DNA of 41,147 bases from Actinomycetota bacterium (GCA_040905475.1 JBBDRM010000050.1:1-41147), one strand, 5' to 3'; counted from the first letter of the stretch, positions 16,829-24,414 are shown. Notes: generated by a model not told the origin, from the sequence alone. Numbers and translations are program-made.

Positions 16829-18252
16829 TGCCTGCCAAACGCAAGCCTTCGAGACGAGCGGCGCCGGCCCGGCGCCCTGCCGCGCGTCGCCCTGCCGCGC
16901 GTCGCCCTGTGCGGCGCGCCGCCGTGCCGAAGCGAGCGGCGCCGAAGCCGAAGCGAGCAGCGCCCAAGCCGAAGCGGTCGTCACCCAAGGCGGCCGCCGC
17001 GAAACGCCCGGGCCCTCGCCGGGCCGCGCCGAAACCGGCGAAGCTCAAACGTTCGGAGCGCCGGGCAACACCGAAGCGCGCGACACCGAAGCGCGCGACG
17101 GCGTCGAGTCGCTCCAAGACCAGACGCGCCGAGCCGAAGCGGTCGACGACCCGGCGCACGACGCCCCGGCGGTCGACGACCCGCCCTCGCTCGCGCGTCC
17201 GGCGTCTCGAAGCGCCGGAAGCCTTCGTTCCGGCTCCGATCGAGCCGGAAAGCCGGCCGGACGAGGAGGCGTGGCCCGACGAGCCGGAGTTCCAGCCGGC
17301 GATCCGCGGCGAGGTCGCCGTGGCCGGCGTGCCGGCGTCGGGTGAGCCCGTCGCCCCGTGGGAAACCGACCGTCAGCCTGAGTTCCACCTCGCGAAAGAG
17401 GTCTACCGCGAGGACATACCGATCGCGATCGTCTCCGCGGTGCTCGCGGCGTCGACGTTCATGCCTTGGTACAAGGGGCAAGGCGCTCTCGACGTCGGCA
17501 TATCGGCGTGGTCGAGCGGCACGTGGGGGCCGATCATGTTCTTCCTCGGCGTCGGCTCCCTTTTGCTCATCATCCTTCGCCGCGCCGGCGTGCGGTTGTC
17601 GCTTCCGTTCGAGGAAGCTCTGCTCCACGAGCTCGCGGGCTGGGTTGCGCTCGCGGGCGGCGTGATCAAGTCGCGGTACCGGCCGGGTGCGGAGGGTCTG
17701 CTCGGGGTCTCGTGGGGGCTTTGGGTCGGGCTCGGCGCAGCCTTCCTCCTGGCGTTCCTCGCCGGGCGCATGTCGCCGCACGCGCCGCTGGTTCGCCGGC
17801 CGAAGTGGTATCGGCAGAAGGGTGGCGCGCTCGCCGCACTGCTTCTCCTCGTTGTGATCGCGGGGGCGGCGGTGTTCGGGACGATGAATTCCGCATCGCT
17901 CACGGGCGCGCCCATCGACTCGGGCGATCTCCCGGGGCTGGTGCGCGGGCGCCTGCCCACGTGCGCGGGCGCCTTCCCGCTTCCGGAGATCGTCAAGCCG
18001 GTCCAAGGGGTGGAGCAGCCGTGCCAGGCTCACCTCCAGAGCGAGCGTTCCGCCGAGGAGGTGGTTGCGGCCATGAAGGACACGTTGGAGCGAGCCGGTT
18101 GGTCCGTCGGCGTGGGGGAGTCCGGCACGACTTCCACTCTGACGCTGACCAAGCCGCAGTGCGCAACGGTCGCGGTCATCGAGGCCGACCAGGGCTCGGT
18201 CGCGCTCGTTGCCTTCGGGATCTGCGCAACCCCCTCGCCGAGTCCGTCCTGA
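16828..18252 (+). CDS. Membrane protein with histone-like Lys/Arg/Pro/Ala-rich N-terminal tail
   Basis: A 474-residue protein of three parts. Residues 1 to ~128 are almost entirely K, R, A, P, S and T in repeats such as RRPAA and PKPKRAA, resembling histone-H1-like tails. A short acidic Pro-rich linker (about 130-190) follows. Four or five hydrophobic segments come next: IPIAIVSAVLAASTFMPW, WGPIMFFLGVGSLLLIIL, ELAGWVALAGGVI, LGAAFLLAFLAG and ALLLLVVIAGAAVFG. A C-terminal ~110-residue domain with four cysteines (PTCAGAF, EQPCQAHL, KPQCATV, FGICATP) is probably outside the membrane. The basic tail would then be cytoplasmic and could bind DNA, RNA or acidic lipid. Start and stop of tldE overlap. 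I know no such fusion partner of TldDE; function unknown. Confidence 0.7.
   Translation: MPAKRKPSRRAAPARRPAARRPAARRPVRRAAVPKRAAPKPKRAAPKPKRSSPKAAAAKRPGPRRAAPKPAKLKRSERRATPKRATPKRATASSRSKTRRAEPKRSTTRRTTPRRSTTRPRSRVRRLEAPEAFVPAPIEPESRPDEEAWPDEPEFQPAIRGEVAVAGVPASGEPVAPWETDRQPEFHLAKEVYREDIPIAIVSAVLAASTFMPWYKGQGALDVGISAWSSGTWGPIMFFLGVGSLLLIILRRAGVRLSLPFEEALLHELAGWVALAGGVIKSRYRPGAEGLLGVSWGLWVGLGAAFLLAFLAGRMSPHAPLVRRPKWYRQKGGALAALLLLVVIAGAAVFGTMNSASLTGAPIDSGDLPGLVRGRLPTCAGAFPLPEIVKPVQGVEQPCQAHLQSERSAEEVVAAMKDTLERAGWSVGVGESGTTSTLTLTKPQCATVAVIEADQGSVALVAFGICATPSPSPS
16873..16909. repeat. 15-bp tandem repeat in the basic tail
   Basis: The unit CGCCCTGCCGCGCGT is present twice in full plus a 7-nt third start. 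It encodes repeated RRPAA units. Nearby GCCGAAGC(G)AGC and GAAGCGCGCGACACC units also repeat, so the tail seems to have grown by replication slippage. Confidence 0.8.
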
Positions 18253-18270
18253 GCCTCGCCACACCGAGTC

Positions 18271-18299
18271 TTGACAGATTGACACTTAGCGTCTATCTG
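18271..18299 (+). promoter_or_regulatory. Promoter of the TetR-diiron oxygenase operon
   Basis: A consensus -35 TTGACA (18271-18276) and a TATCTG -10 (18294-18299) are separated by 17 nt. Transcription would begin around 18306, only a few bases before the ATG at 18312, so the mRNA would be nearly leaderless. Confidence 0.65.
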
Positions 18300-18300
18300 T
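18274..18300. promoter_or_regulatory. Near-perfect 27-bp palindromic operator
   Basis: From ACAGAT (18274-18279) to ATCTGT (18295-18300), 11 of 13 base pairs are symmetric about position 18287. It spans the space from -35 to -10, where a bound TetR dimer would block RNA polymerase. Autoregulation by the adjacent TetR protein is the obvious reading. Confidence 0.75.
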
Positions 18301-18311
18301 AACATCTGCAG

Positions 18312-18908
18312 ATGGCGCTACGGGCGGACGACGCTATGTCCCTTTCGGCCGAGGAGGCCGCCAAAGGCCGGATCCTCGACGCCGCTTTCTCTTCCGCGGA
18401 GCGCGTCGGCCTTGGCCGGCTCACGATGGCGGACGTCGCGCGCGAGGCGCGCCTGTCCCGCCAGACCGTCTACCGCTACTTCTCCTCCAAGCATGATCTC
18501 TTCATGGCGCTCGTGATCCGCGAGGAGGAAGTTCTCTTCCAGCAGCTCCAGGCCGCGATCGCGCCGCACCGCGAGCTGAGGCCGGCCGTGGAGGCCGCGT
18601 TCCGGACGATGCTCCGCGCCATGCGCGCGCATCCCTTGCTCGACCGCGTGATGGCGACCGAGCCGCAGGAGCTGTTGCCCTACCTCACCGTCGAGGCGAA
18701 CCCGGTGCGCGACATGGGTGTGCGCGCGATGGAGCAAGTGTTCTCCGAGCGCATGGAGGTCGTCTCTCCGATGCTCGCGCACCGCGCCGCGGAGCTTTGC
18801 TCCCGGCTGATCACCTCGTACGCGATCATGCCGCCCGACGACGATCCGGATGTCGTGGCGGTGCAGCTGGCGGAACTGGTCTGCAACGGACTCAGCAAGA
18901 AGCGATAG
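18312..18908 (+). CDS. TetR/AcrR-family regulator
   Basis: A 198-residue regulator. The helix-turn-helix lies at about 18-65 (KGRILDAAFSSAERVGLGRL, then VAREARLSRQTVYRYFSSKHDLF). The ligand-binding half is helical and Met-rich. The ATG at 18312 follows the promoter almost directly; ATG 18336 (MSLSAEEA) is an alternative without a better ribosome site. The 27-bp palindrome over the promoter suggests self-repression. The oxygenase gene begins 9 nt after its stop, so regulator and enzyme are in one operon, and the inducer may be the enzyme's substrate or product. Confidence 0.92.
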   Translation: MALRADDAMSLSAEEAAKGRILDAAFSSAERVGLGRLTMADVAREARLSRQTVYRYFSSKHDLFMALVIREEEVLFQQLQAAIAPHRELRPAVEAAFRTMLRAMRAHPLLDRVMATEPQELLPYLTVEANPVRDMGVRAMEQVFSERMEVVSPMLAHRAAELCSRLITSYAIMPPDDDPDVVAVQLAELVCNGLSKKR

Positions 18909-18917
18909 GAGGCGGGC

Positions 18918-19991
18918 ATGAGCACGGACTACTACGAGCTTCCGGTGAACGACACGACCTGGGGTGTCCCCGGCTCGTTCGACACGATCTTCAACTGGGA
19001 GTACGACGAGATGCGCGGTCGTCTCGTCACGCTCTACCAGAAGGGGAAGCAGAAGCAGTGGGACTCCGAGACACGCCTCGACTGGTCGATCAACGTCGAG
19101 CCCGGCTCGCCCGACAACGGGCCCGACTACTACATCCCGATCTTCGGCTCGCCGATCTGGGAGAAGATGAACGACAAGGAGAAGGAAGAGCTTCGTCACC
19201 ACATGGGCGCGTGGATGAACTCGCAGTTCCTCCACGGCGAGCAGGGCGCGTTGATCTGCACCGCCAAGATCGTGCAGGCCGTCCCGGACATCGACTCCAA
19301 GTTCTACGCGGCCACGCAGGTGATGGACGAGGCGCGTCACGTCGAGACCTACTCGCGCTACCTCCGCGAGAAGATCGAGATGGCATACCCGATCAACAAG
19401 TTCCTCAAGGCGCTGCTCGATCAGGTCATCCAGGATTCGCGCTGGGACTTCACCTACCTCGGCATGCAGGTGATGATCGAGGGGCTCGCGCTCGCGGCGT
19501 TCGCGCTGATCCGCGACTACTCGACCGAGCCGCTCGCCAAGGCGCTCAACACCTACGTCATGCAGGACGAGGCGCGCCACGTCGCGTTCGGACGTCTGGC
19601 CTTGCGCGACTACTACCCGCAGCTGACCGACGCCGAGCGCTCCGAGCGTGAGGAGTTCATCGTCGAGGCCTCGCACCTCATGTACGGCCGGCTCATGGCG
19701 CGCGAGGTGTGGGAGCACCTCGGCTACAACGTCGACGAGGCGCTCGAGTACGTCGAGCACTCCGAGATCATGGCGCAGTTCCGCCGGCTGCTCTTCACAC
19801 GGATCGTCCCGATCGTGAAGGACATCGGACTGTTCGGCCCCAAGGTCAAGGCGTGCTTCGAGAGCCTGGGCGTCATCGACTTCCAGGATCTCGATCCCGA
19901 CGCGATGTCCGCTTCCGACGAGCAGATCGCGGACGAGATGGACCGCCGCAAGGCCGAGATCATGGAGGCCGTCGCGGTCGGCGGCGCTTAG
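18918..19991 (+). CDS. Ferritin-like diiron oxygenase (AurF-like)
   Basis: A 357-residue four-helix-bundle protein. Two E-N29-DEARH sets form a diiron site: Glu108, then Glu138/His141, and Glu188, then Glu218/His221. This EX~30DEXRH twice pattern is shared by AurF/CmlI N-oxygenases, ribonucleotide reductase R2-like oxidases and acyl desaturases. AurF-like or ribonucleotide-reductase-like oxidase are the best guesses, and the substrate cannot be deduced. A strong AGGAGGCGGGC ribosome site precedes ATG 18918. It is co-transcribed with the TetR gene. A G-rich hairpin follows the stop. Confidence 0.85.
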   Translation: MSTDYYELPVNDTTWGVPGSFDTIFNWEYDEMRGRLVTLYQKGKQKQWDSETRLDWSINVEPGSPDNGPDYYIPIFGSPIWEKMNDKEKEELRHHMGAWMNSQFLHGEQGALICTAKIVQAVPDIDSKFYAATQVMDEARHVETYSRYLREKIEMAYPINKFLKALLDQVIQDSRWDFTYLGMQVMIEGLALAAFALIRDYSTEPLAKALNTYVMQDEARHVAFGRLALRDYYPQLTDAERSEREEFIVEASHLMYGRLMAREVWEHLGYNVDEALEYVEHSEIMAQFRRLLFTRIVPIVKDIGLFGPKVKACFESLGVIDFQDLDPDAMSASDEQIADEMDRRKAEIMEAVAVGGA

Positions 19992-20005
19992 TCAGCCGTG
20001 CGTGG

Positions 20006-20034
20006 GATCGGGGGGGGGGCGGGGGGCCCCGATC
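20006..20034 (+). terminator. G-rich hairpin, possible terminator
   Basis: GATCGGGG / CCCCGATC arms (8 bp) enclose a run of Gs and are followed by a short CTTT. It lies 15 nt after the oxygenase stop. The run of ten Gs could also form a G-quadruplex. The U-tract is poor, so intrinsic termination is uncertain. Confidence 0.45.
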
Positions 20035-20100
20035 TTTGGCGCCGGTCTTCGGCCAGCCCGCTTTCCGCGTGACCGGATCTGCTCGATCGTTGGCGTTCCA

Positions 20101-20135
20101 TGCCCAAAACCTTCGCTCAGCGTAGGTTTTGGGCA
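20101..20135. repeat. Dispersed hairpin repeat, copy 2
   Basis: Perfect 12-bp arms TGCCCAAAACCT / AGGTTTTGGGCA enclose an 11-nt loop with CGCTCAGCG. It is related to the hairpin at 11811-11845 in stem, loop and upstream ATCTGCTCG. It lies in the 392-bp gap after the oxygenase gene. A third small hairpin (GCCTAG-N8-CTAGGC, 20281-20300) is in the same gap; I see no gene there. Confidence 0.7.
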
Positions 20136-20383
20136 ACTCGACTTGCGGAACGAGCACATCCGGTCGATCCCCCTGTCCGCGAAGTGCTCGACGAAAGAGC
20201 TGGCCCAGATCGACACGCTGGTTGCCGAGGACCCGCCGCCCCCGGCCCCGGCATGGAGCCAGCGGACCGAGCGGCGAAAGGCCTAGTCCTCGGGCTAGGC
20301 AAGTACAGGAAAACGACGTTCGTTCCGATAATTCCAGCGGGCCAGCGTTGATGGGACGGATCCCCTAAGAAGGGTTGTGTCCT

Positions 20384-21658
20384 ATGCATGCTCGCTCGGC
20401 CCGTGCGTCCGTCTGGGGCGTCGTTCTTTCCGCATCCGTTTTGGTCGGCTTCGCGATCGCCCCGGTCAACGCGGCTCCCCCCCCGCAGGCCAATCCCTCA
20501 TGGGGAGACATCAGTTCGGTCGTTGCAGGGCCGGGTCTGACCGGCGGCGCCACCGAAGGCGACGCCGCGCTCGCCGTTCTGTTCGGAGGGAACGGCTCGG
20601 CGAACAGCGTCGCCCGCTCCGATCACGACCACGACGCTCGCTACGACGCCCGTTACGCGCCGCTGAGCCATTCCCACGAGTTCCCAGCTCACAACCACGA
20701 CGGCCTCTATGCCGTGCTCGGCCACGATCACGACGCTTCCTATCTGGGGCTCGGCGGCGGGACGCTCAACGGGTTCCTGACGCTCGCCGTCGGAGACCTG
20801 ACGCTCCTCGGCTCGGGCGCGCGGCTCGTCGCGCCGCAGCTCGTGTCGACCGCGCCGAACGGCACGGCCCCGCTCGAGGTCGGCTCCGACACCCTCGTCG
20901 CGAACCTTAACGCCGACAAGCTCGACGGCCACGACGCGTCGGAGTTTGCCCTCGCAGGATCCGTGGGTCCTGATCTCTCGGGCTACGCGCAGCTCGCCGG
21001 CAACAACGCGTTCTCCGGGTCGAACACTTTCAACGGTGCCGCCACGTTCGGTAGCACGCTCAACCAGGTGACCGGGGGAGCGAACTTCACGTGGCAGCCC
21101 TTCTACTCGAGCGCGACGAACTACAGCCTGCGGCTCACCGATTCGGGCAAGTCGGCGACGAGACTGATCGTCAACCAGGACGGCCGGGTGGGGATCGGGA
21201 CGACGAGCCCGGCGTTCCCGTTGCACGTTATCGGCGACATCCGCGCGACGAACCTCAACCTCGGTACGGGGATCCTCTCGCCGTTCGCCTACGACATGTC
21301 TTCGACGAGCGACCGCACGTTCTCGTTCACCAACTCAAACGGCGGCGTCGCGAACCTCGCCGTTGAGGGGGACGTGTCGGCCGCGGGCTACCACGTCGCG
21401 ACCGGCGGCTCCGCGGCAAGGGCGGGGAGCGACGCGATCGAGTCGGGCGCGTCGTCACGCACGGTTGCCACGTCGGCGGTCGGCGGCAGTTCGCTCGTCT
21501 TCGTGACGCCGGACGCGACCGGATCGGGCTGCGTTCCCGTCCCCGGCCCGATCTACGTGAGCGCACGCAACGCCGGCACGAGCTTCACGGTTGCCGTCGT
21601 GGGCGCAGCGCCGGGTGCCGGCGAGTCATACTGCTTCTCGTGGTGGGTCGTGAACTGA
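20384..21658 (+). CDS. Secreted histidine-rich, tail-fibre-like protein
   Basis: A 424-residue protein with a signal peptide (about 1-31, ending VNAAPPP). ATG 20384 is chosen because AGAAGGG lies 9 nt upstream. Residues ~80-125 contain repeated HDHDARYDARYAPL, HSHEFPAHNHDGLY and GHDHDASYLG motifs. HxH repeats like these bind iron in trimeric phage fibres. Later come NADKLDGHDASEF and VGIGTTSPAFPLHVIGDIRA, both common in phage fibres and S74-type shaft proteins. The C-terminus has two cysteines (GSGCVPVPG, ESYCFSWWV). No phage gene is nearby and the signal peptide argues for an exported cellular fibre or adhesin. No chaperone peptidase domain is visible. Confidence 0.75.
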   Translation: MHARSARASVWGVVLSASVLVGFAIAPVNAAPPPQANPSWGDISSVVAGPGLTGGATEGDAALAVLFGGNGSANSVARSDHDHDARYDARYAPLSHSHEFPAHNHDGLYAVLGHDHDASYLGLGGGTLNGFLTLAVGDLTLLGSGARLVAPQLVSTAPNGTAPLEVGSDTLVANLNADKLDGHDASEFALAGSVGPDLSGYAQLAGNNAFSGSNTFNGAATFGSTLNQVTGGANFTWQPFYSSATNYSLRLTDSGKSATRLIVNQDGRVGIGTTSPAFPLHVIGDIRATNLNLGTGILSPFAYDMSSTSDRTFSFTNSNGGVANLAVEGDVSAAGYHVATGGSAARAGSDAIESGASSRTVATSAVGGSSLVFVTPDATGSGCVPVPGPIYVSARNAGTSFTVAVVGAAPGAGESYCFSWWVVN

Positions 21659-21661
21659 GAC

Positions 21662-21676
21662 GGACCAAAGAGTCCG
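21662..21676. terminator. Short hairpin after the fibre-like gene
   Basis: GGAC-N6-GTCC within the CGGACCAAAGAGTCCG segment immediately after the stop of the fibre-like gene. No U-tract follows. With the larger palindrome at 21693 it may end transcription from both converging genes. Confidence 0.4.
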
Positions 21677-21692
21677 GATGCGTTTCATGCGA

Positions 21693-21721
21693 GTGACAGA
21701 CATGTCTGTCATGTCTGTCAC
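21693..21721. repeat. Palindrome with repeated TGTCTGTCA half
   Basis: Perfect 11-bp arms GTGACAGACAT (21693-21703) and ATGTCTGTCAC (21711-21721) flank a 7-nt spacer. The left part is also an 18-bp palindrome, TGACAGACATGTCTGTCA (21694-21711). Located between converging genes; bidirectional terminator or protein-binding site. Confidence 0.6.
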
Positions 21722-21756
21722 CTCGGGGCGAAGCCTCCTCCCGGCGTGAACGCGAC

Positions 21757-22566
21757 TCAGCCGCGCGCGAGCGCGGTGAGCAGACCGGCGGTCATCGCGA
21801 AGAAGCAGTAGACGCCGAACGGCCTCAATCCGCGGCGCTTCACGAGCGCGAGCATCGCCTGGATCGCGAGCACGCCGGTGACGCCCGAGGTCAGCACTCC
21901 CAGCGCCATCGCGCCGCCGGCGCCGGACGTCCCCTCGTCGATCATGTCGGGGATCTTCACGATGACGGCCCCGATCGTGATCGGGATGGCGAGCAGGAAC
22001 GAGAACCGCGCCGCGGTCTCGCGGCCGATGCCCCGCCACATGCCGGTCGCGATCGTGGTTCCCGAACGTGAGATCCCGGGGAGGATCGCCGTCGCCTGCG
22101 CCAGCCCGATGAGCCCGGCATCCATCGGGGTCAGCGATCCCTCGGACCGCGGCTCTTCCTTCCGCTGCTCGTAGGCGGACTCCGCCGAGAGCAGCGCCCA
22201 GCCGGTGACGCCGAGCAGCAGCATCGCGATCACCGGCCGCTCGAACGTGGTTTCGATGCGGGACGCGAAGATGCCGCCGAGCACGGCGCCGGGGACGGTG
22301 CCGATCACGATCAAGCCGGCGAGCCGCCGGTCCGGCTCGCGGCCGGGCCCACCGATCACGGCGCGGATGATCTCGATCACCCGCGCGCGGAAGACCCACA
22401 GCAGCGCCGCCAGCGTGCCGATGTGTGTGCTCACGATGAAGGCGAGCGACGGTTCGGGCCACCCGACGATGAACGGAACGAGCACGAGGTGGCCGTCCGA
22501 CGAGACCGGAAGGAACTCGGTCAAACCCTGGACGATGCCGAGGACGAGCGCCTGGATAAGGCTCAC
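21757..22566 (-). CDS. uppP: Undecaprenyl-diphosphatase UppP (BacA family)
   Basis: A 269-residue polytopic membrane enzyme with a GTG start. The first signature QGLTEFLPVSSDGHLVL (14-30) carries the catalytic Glu. The Ser-Ser-Ser-Gly-His core reads SSDGH here. The second signature PGISRSGTT lies at about residue 160. It recycles the undecaprenyl carrier lipid for peptidoglycan and other envelope polymers. It is the last gene of a minus-strand operon, 13 nt after the MTA phosphorylase gene. Converges on the fibre-like gene. Confidence 0.95.
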   Translation of the reverse strand: MSLIQALVLGIVQGLTEFLPVSSDGHLVLVPFIVGWPEPSLAFIVSTHIGTLAALLWVFRARVIEIIRAVIGGPGREPDRRLAGLIVIGTVPGAVLGGIFASRIETTFERPVIAMLLLGVTGWALLSAESAYEQRKEEPRSEGSLTPMDAGLIGLAQATAILPGISRSGTTIATGMWRGIGRETAARFSFLLAIPITIGAVIVKIPDMIDEGTSGAGGAMALGVLTSGVTGVLAIQAMLALVKRRGLRPFGVYCFFAMTAGLLTALARG

Positions 22567-22579
22567 GGCGCCGAGGGTA

Positions 22580-23377
22580 TCAGTGCCCGATGCGAGCGCC
22601 GGACAGCGCGGTGCCGCAGGCGCAGGCGCGTTCCGACGGGATGGCCGGTGCGACCGCGAGCAATAGCTCTCGCAGCCGTTCGTTGTTGTCGGAGAACACC
22701 GACACGACCTCCTCGACGGAGACCGGCGGGACTCCCTCGACCCCCACGTCGTAGTCGGTGATCAGCGAGATGTTCCCGTAGCAGAGCTCGAGCTCGCGCG
22801 CGAGGGTCGCTTCCGGGTACTGGGTCATGTTGATGACCTCCCAGCCGGCCTCCGCGTACCAGCGCGACTCCGCCCGCGTCGAGAACCGTGGCCCTTCGAT
22901 AACCACCACCGTCCCTCGCTCGTGCATCGTGATCCCGAGCGAGCGACCGCGTTCGATCGCGACGCTCCGAAGCTCCGGACAGTAGGGATCGGCGAGCGAG
23001 ACGTGCGTCGTCTCGGGCCCGTCGTAGTACGTTGCGGCGCGCCCGCTGGTGCGGTCGACGAGCTGATCGCACACGACGAAGTCGCCGCGCCGCACGTGGG
23101 GCTGAAGCGAGCCGGCGGCCGCCGGAGCGATGACGCGCTGGACGCCGATCTCCTTGAACGCCCAGAGGTTGGCGCGGTAGGGGACCATATGCGGCGGGTA
23201 CTCGTGCCGGCGGCCGTGGCGAGGCAGGAACGCGACGGAACGGCCCTCGATCTCTCCGACGACCAGCGGTGCCGACGGCTCCCCGTACGGCGTGTCGATC
23301 TTTACCTCTTCGAAGTTTTCGAGGAACGAGTAGAAGCCCGAACCACCGAACACGCCGACCGTTGCGCGACCCGCCAT
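22580..23377 (-). CDS. mtnP: S-methyl-5'-thioadenosine phosphorylase (or close purine phosphorylase)
   Basis: A 265-residue PNP/MTAP family enzyme. GGSGFY (11-16) is the phosphate-binding start, followed by PRHGRRHEYPPHMVPYRANL, APAAAGSL, EGPRFSTRAES and INMTQYPEATLARE. Asn-Met-Thr in the purine-site loop is typical of MTAP and of methylthioinosine phosphorylases. Specificity between MTA and MTI depends on a few residues that I cannot settle. It salvages the by-product of polyamine or autoinducer synthesis. The C-terminal CACGTAL has two cysteines. Third gene of the operon, with 3 nt between it and the FmdB gene. Confidence 0.9.
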   Translation of the reverse strand: MAGRATVGVFGGSGFYSFLENFEEVKIDTPYGEPSAPLVVGEIEGRSVAFLPRHGRRHEYPPHMVPYRANLWAFKEIGVQRVIAPAAAGSLQPHVRRGDFVVCDQLVDRTSGRAATYYDGPETTHVSLADPYCPELRSVAIERGRSLGITMHERGTVVVIEGPRFSTRAESRWYAEAGWEVINMTQYPEATLARELELCYGNISLITDYDVGVEGVPPVSVEEVVSVFSDNNERLRELLLAVAPAIPSERACACGTALSGARIGH

Positions 23378-23380
23378 GCG

Positions 23381-23755
23381 CTAGCTCTTCGATCCGCCGT
23401 CGCCCTTCGAAGGCGACGCCTTCGACGAGGAACCGTCCGGCTTGGGCTTCGACTCGGAGCCCTTCGATCCCGAGCTTTTCGACTCGGAACCCTTGGATTC
23501 CGTGGGCTTCGACTCGGAGCCCTTCGATTCCGAGCTCGTCTCTTTCTTGGACTCGGCTGCGGCGGCCTTCGAGCGGGAGCTCCGGTTGTCGGTGGAGTAG
23601 AAGCCCGACCCCTTCAGCACGATGCCGACGGGATGGAAGACGCGCTTGAGTGGGCCGCCGCAGTGCTCGCAGGTGCGGAGCGGCTCGTCCGAGAAGCTCT
23701 GGACGACCTCGACGTGTCGTTCGCAGGACATACACACGTACTCGTACGTCGGCAT
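23381..23755 (-). CDS. FmdB-family zinc-ribbon protein with low-complexity SESK-rich tail
   Basis: A 124-residue protein. The N-terminal ~55 residues are the FmdB zinc ribbon, with Cys8/Cys11 and Cys29/Cys32 (YVCMSCERHVE and RTCEHCGG), followed by the conserved KGSGFYSTDNRSS. The remainder is a low-complexity repeat of Ser, Glu, Lys and Gly (SKGSESKPTESKGSESK-like). FmdB proteins are small regulators of unclear function, and the tail is probably disordered. Second gene of the operon, between the cyclo-ligase and MTA phosphorylase genes. Confidence 0.9.
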   Translation of the reverse strand: MPTYEYVCMSCERHVEVVQSFSDEPLRTCEHCGGPLKRVFHPVGIVLKGSGFYSTDNRSSRSKAAAAESKKETSSESKGSESKPTESKGSESKSSGSKGSESKPKPDGSSSKASPSKGDGGSKS

Positions 23756-23777
23756 CGCCGGGTATGGTAGCGGCTCG

Positions 23778-24365
23778 TCACGCCGGGCCGCAGCGGACGA
23801 CTCGACGCTCGGTGATCACGATGTCCACCGGCTCGTCGGCTTCTCCGGCGGGCACCTCATCCACGAGCTGAAGATCGAAACAGAGCCCGATCCGCGGCAC
23901 GGAGCGGGGGACCTCGGACAGCAACCCGTCGTAGAAGCCGCCTCCGTAGCCCAGCCGCCGGCCGCGCTCGTCGTACGCCACTCCGGGCACGAGGATCACG
24001 TCCGCGACGGCCAGATCCACCGGCGTCCTCGCGACCGGCTCGCGGATGCCGCGGTAACCGGGCGCGAGATCGCCTATCGAGCCGACCGTAGCGGCGCACA
24101 GCCGTCTCCCGTCGACGTACGGGAGGAGCAGGCGCTTCCCCGCGGCGAGCAAAGCCTCCATCGACGGGTCGGTCGGAAGCTCCGTCCCGAATGACGCGAA
24201 GCCGAGCACCGACCCTGCCCCGGCCACTTCGGGGAGCGTCGTCAGCGCAGCCGCCACGTCCCGGGCGGCGGCGGCTCGCACGCCCGGATCGAGCCGTCCC
24301 CGTCGGGAAAGCACGAGCCGGCGAACCGACGCCTTGCGTGTGGAGAGCTCGTCCTGGGTGGTCAT
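23778..24365 (-). CDS. 5-formyltetrahydrofolate cyclo-ligase
   Basis: A 195-residue enzyme of the usual length when read from ATG 24365 (MTTQDELSTRK). A longer in-frame extension to 24515 lies antisense to the next gene's leader and is rejected. The P-loop-like GYGGGFYDGLL signature near 150 binds ATP and folate, and an Arg/Lys-rich N-terminal helix (RKASVRRLVLSRR) is typical. It converts 5-formyl-THF to 5,10-methenyl-THF with ATP hydrolysis. First gene of the minus-strand operon; divergent from the GGDEF gene. Confidence 0.92.
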   Translation of the reverse strand: MTTQDELSTRKASVRRLVLSRRGRLDPGVRAAAARDVAAALTTLPEVAGAGSVLGFASFGTELPTDPSMEALLAAGKRLLLPYVDGRRLCAATVGSIGDLAPGYRGIREPVARTPVDLAVADVILVPGVAYDERGRRLGYGGGFYDGLLSEVPRSVPRIGLCFDLQLVDEVPAGEADEPVDIVITERRVVRCGPA

Positions 24366-24414
24366 GCGCGCCGCCCATTCTGGGGCATCTGTTGAAGAAA
24401 CGTACGTTCTCATA

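Noticed and set aside
18318-19760. 480-codon minus-strand open frame
   Set aside because: Mirror of the TetR and diiron oxygenase genes; repetitive His/Arg/Leu content typical of antisense shadows.
20384-21658. Prophage remnant
   Set aside because: One fibre-like protein with a signal peptide; neighbours are housekeeping or regulatory genes and no other phage gene is present.
23381-23600. CRISPR-like repeat in the SESK-rich region
   Set aside because: The repeats are short, in frame and encode a low-complexity protein tail. No spacer pattern. No CRISPR array seen anywhere in the window.
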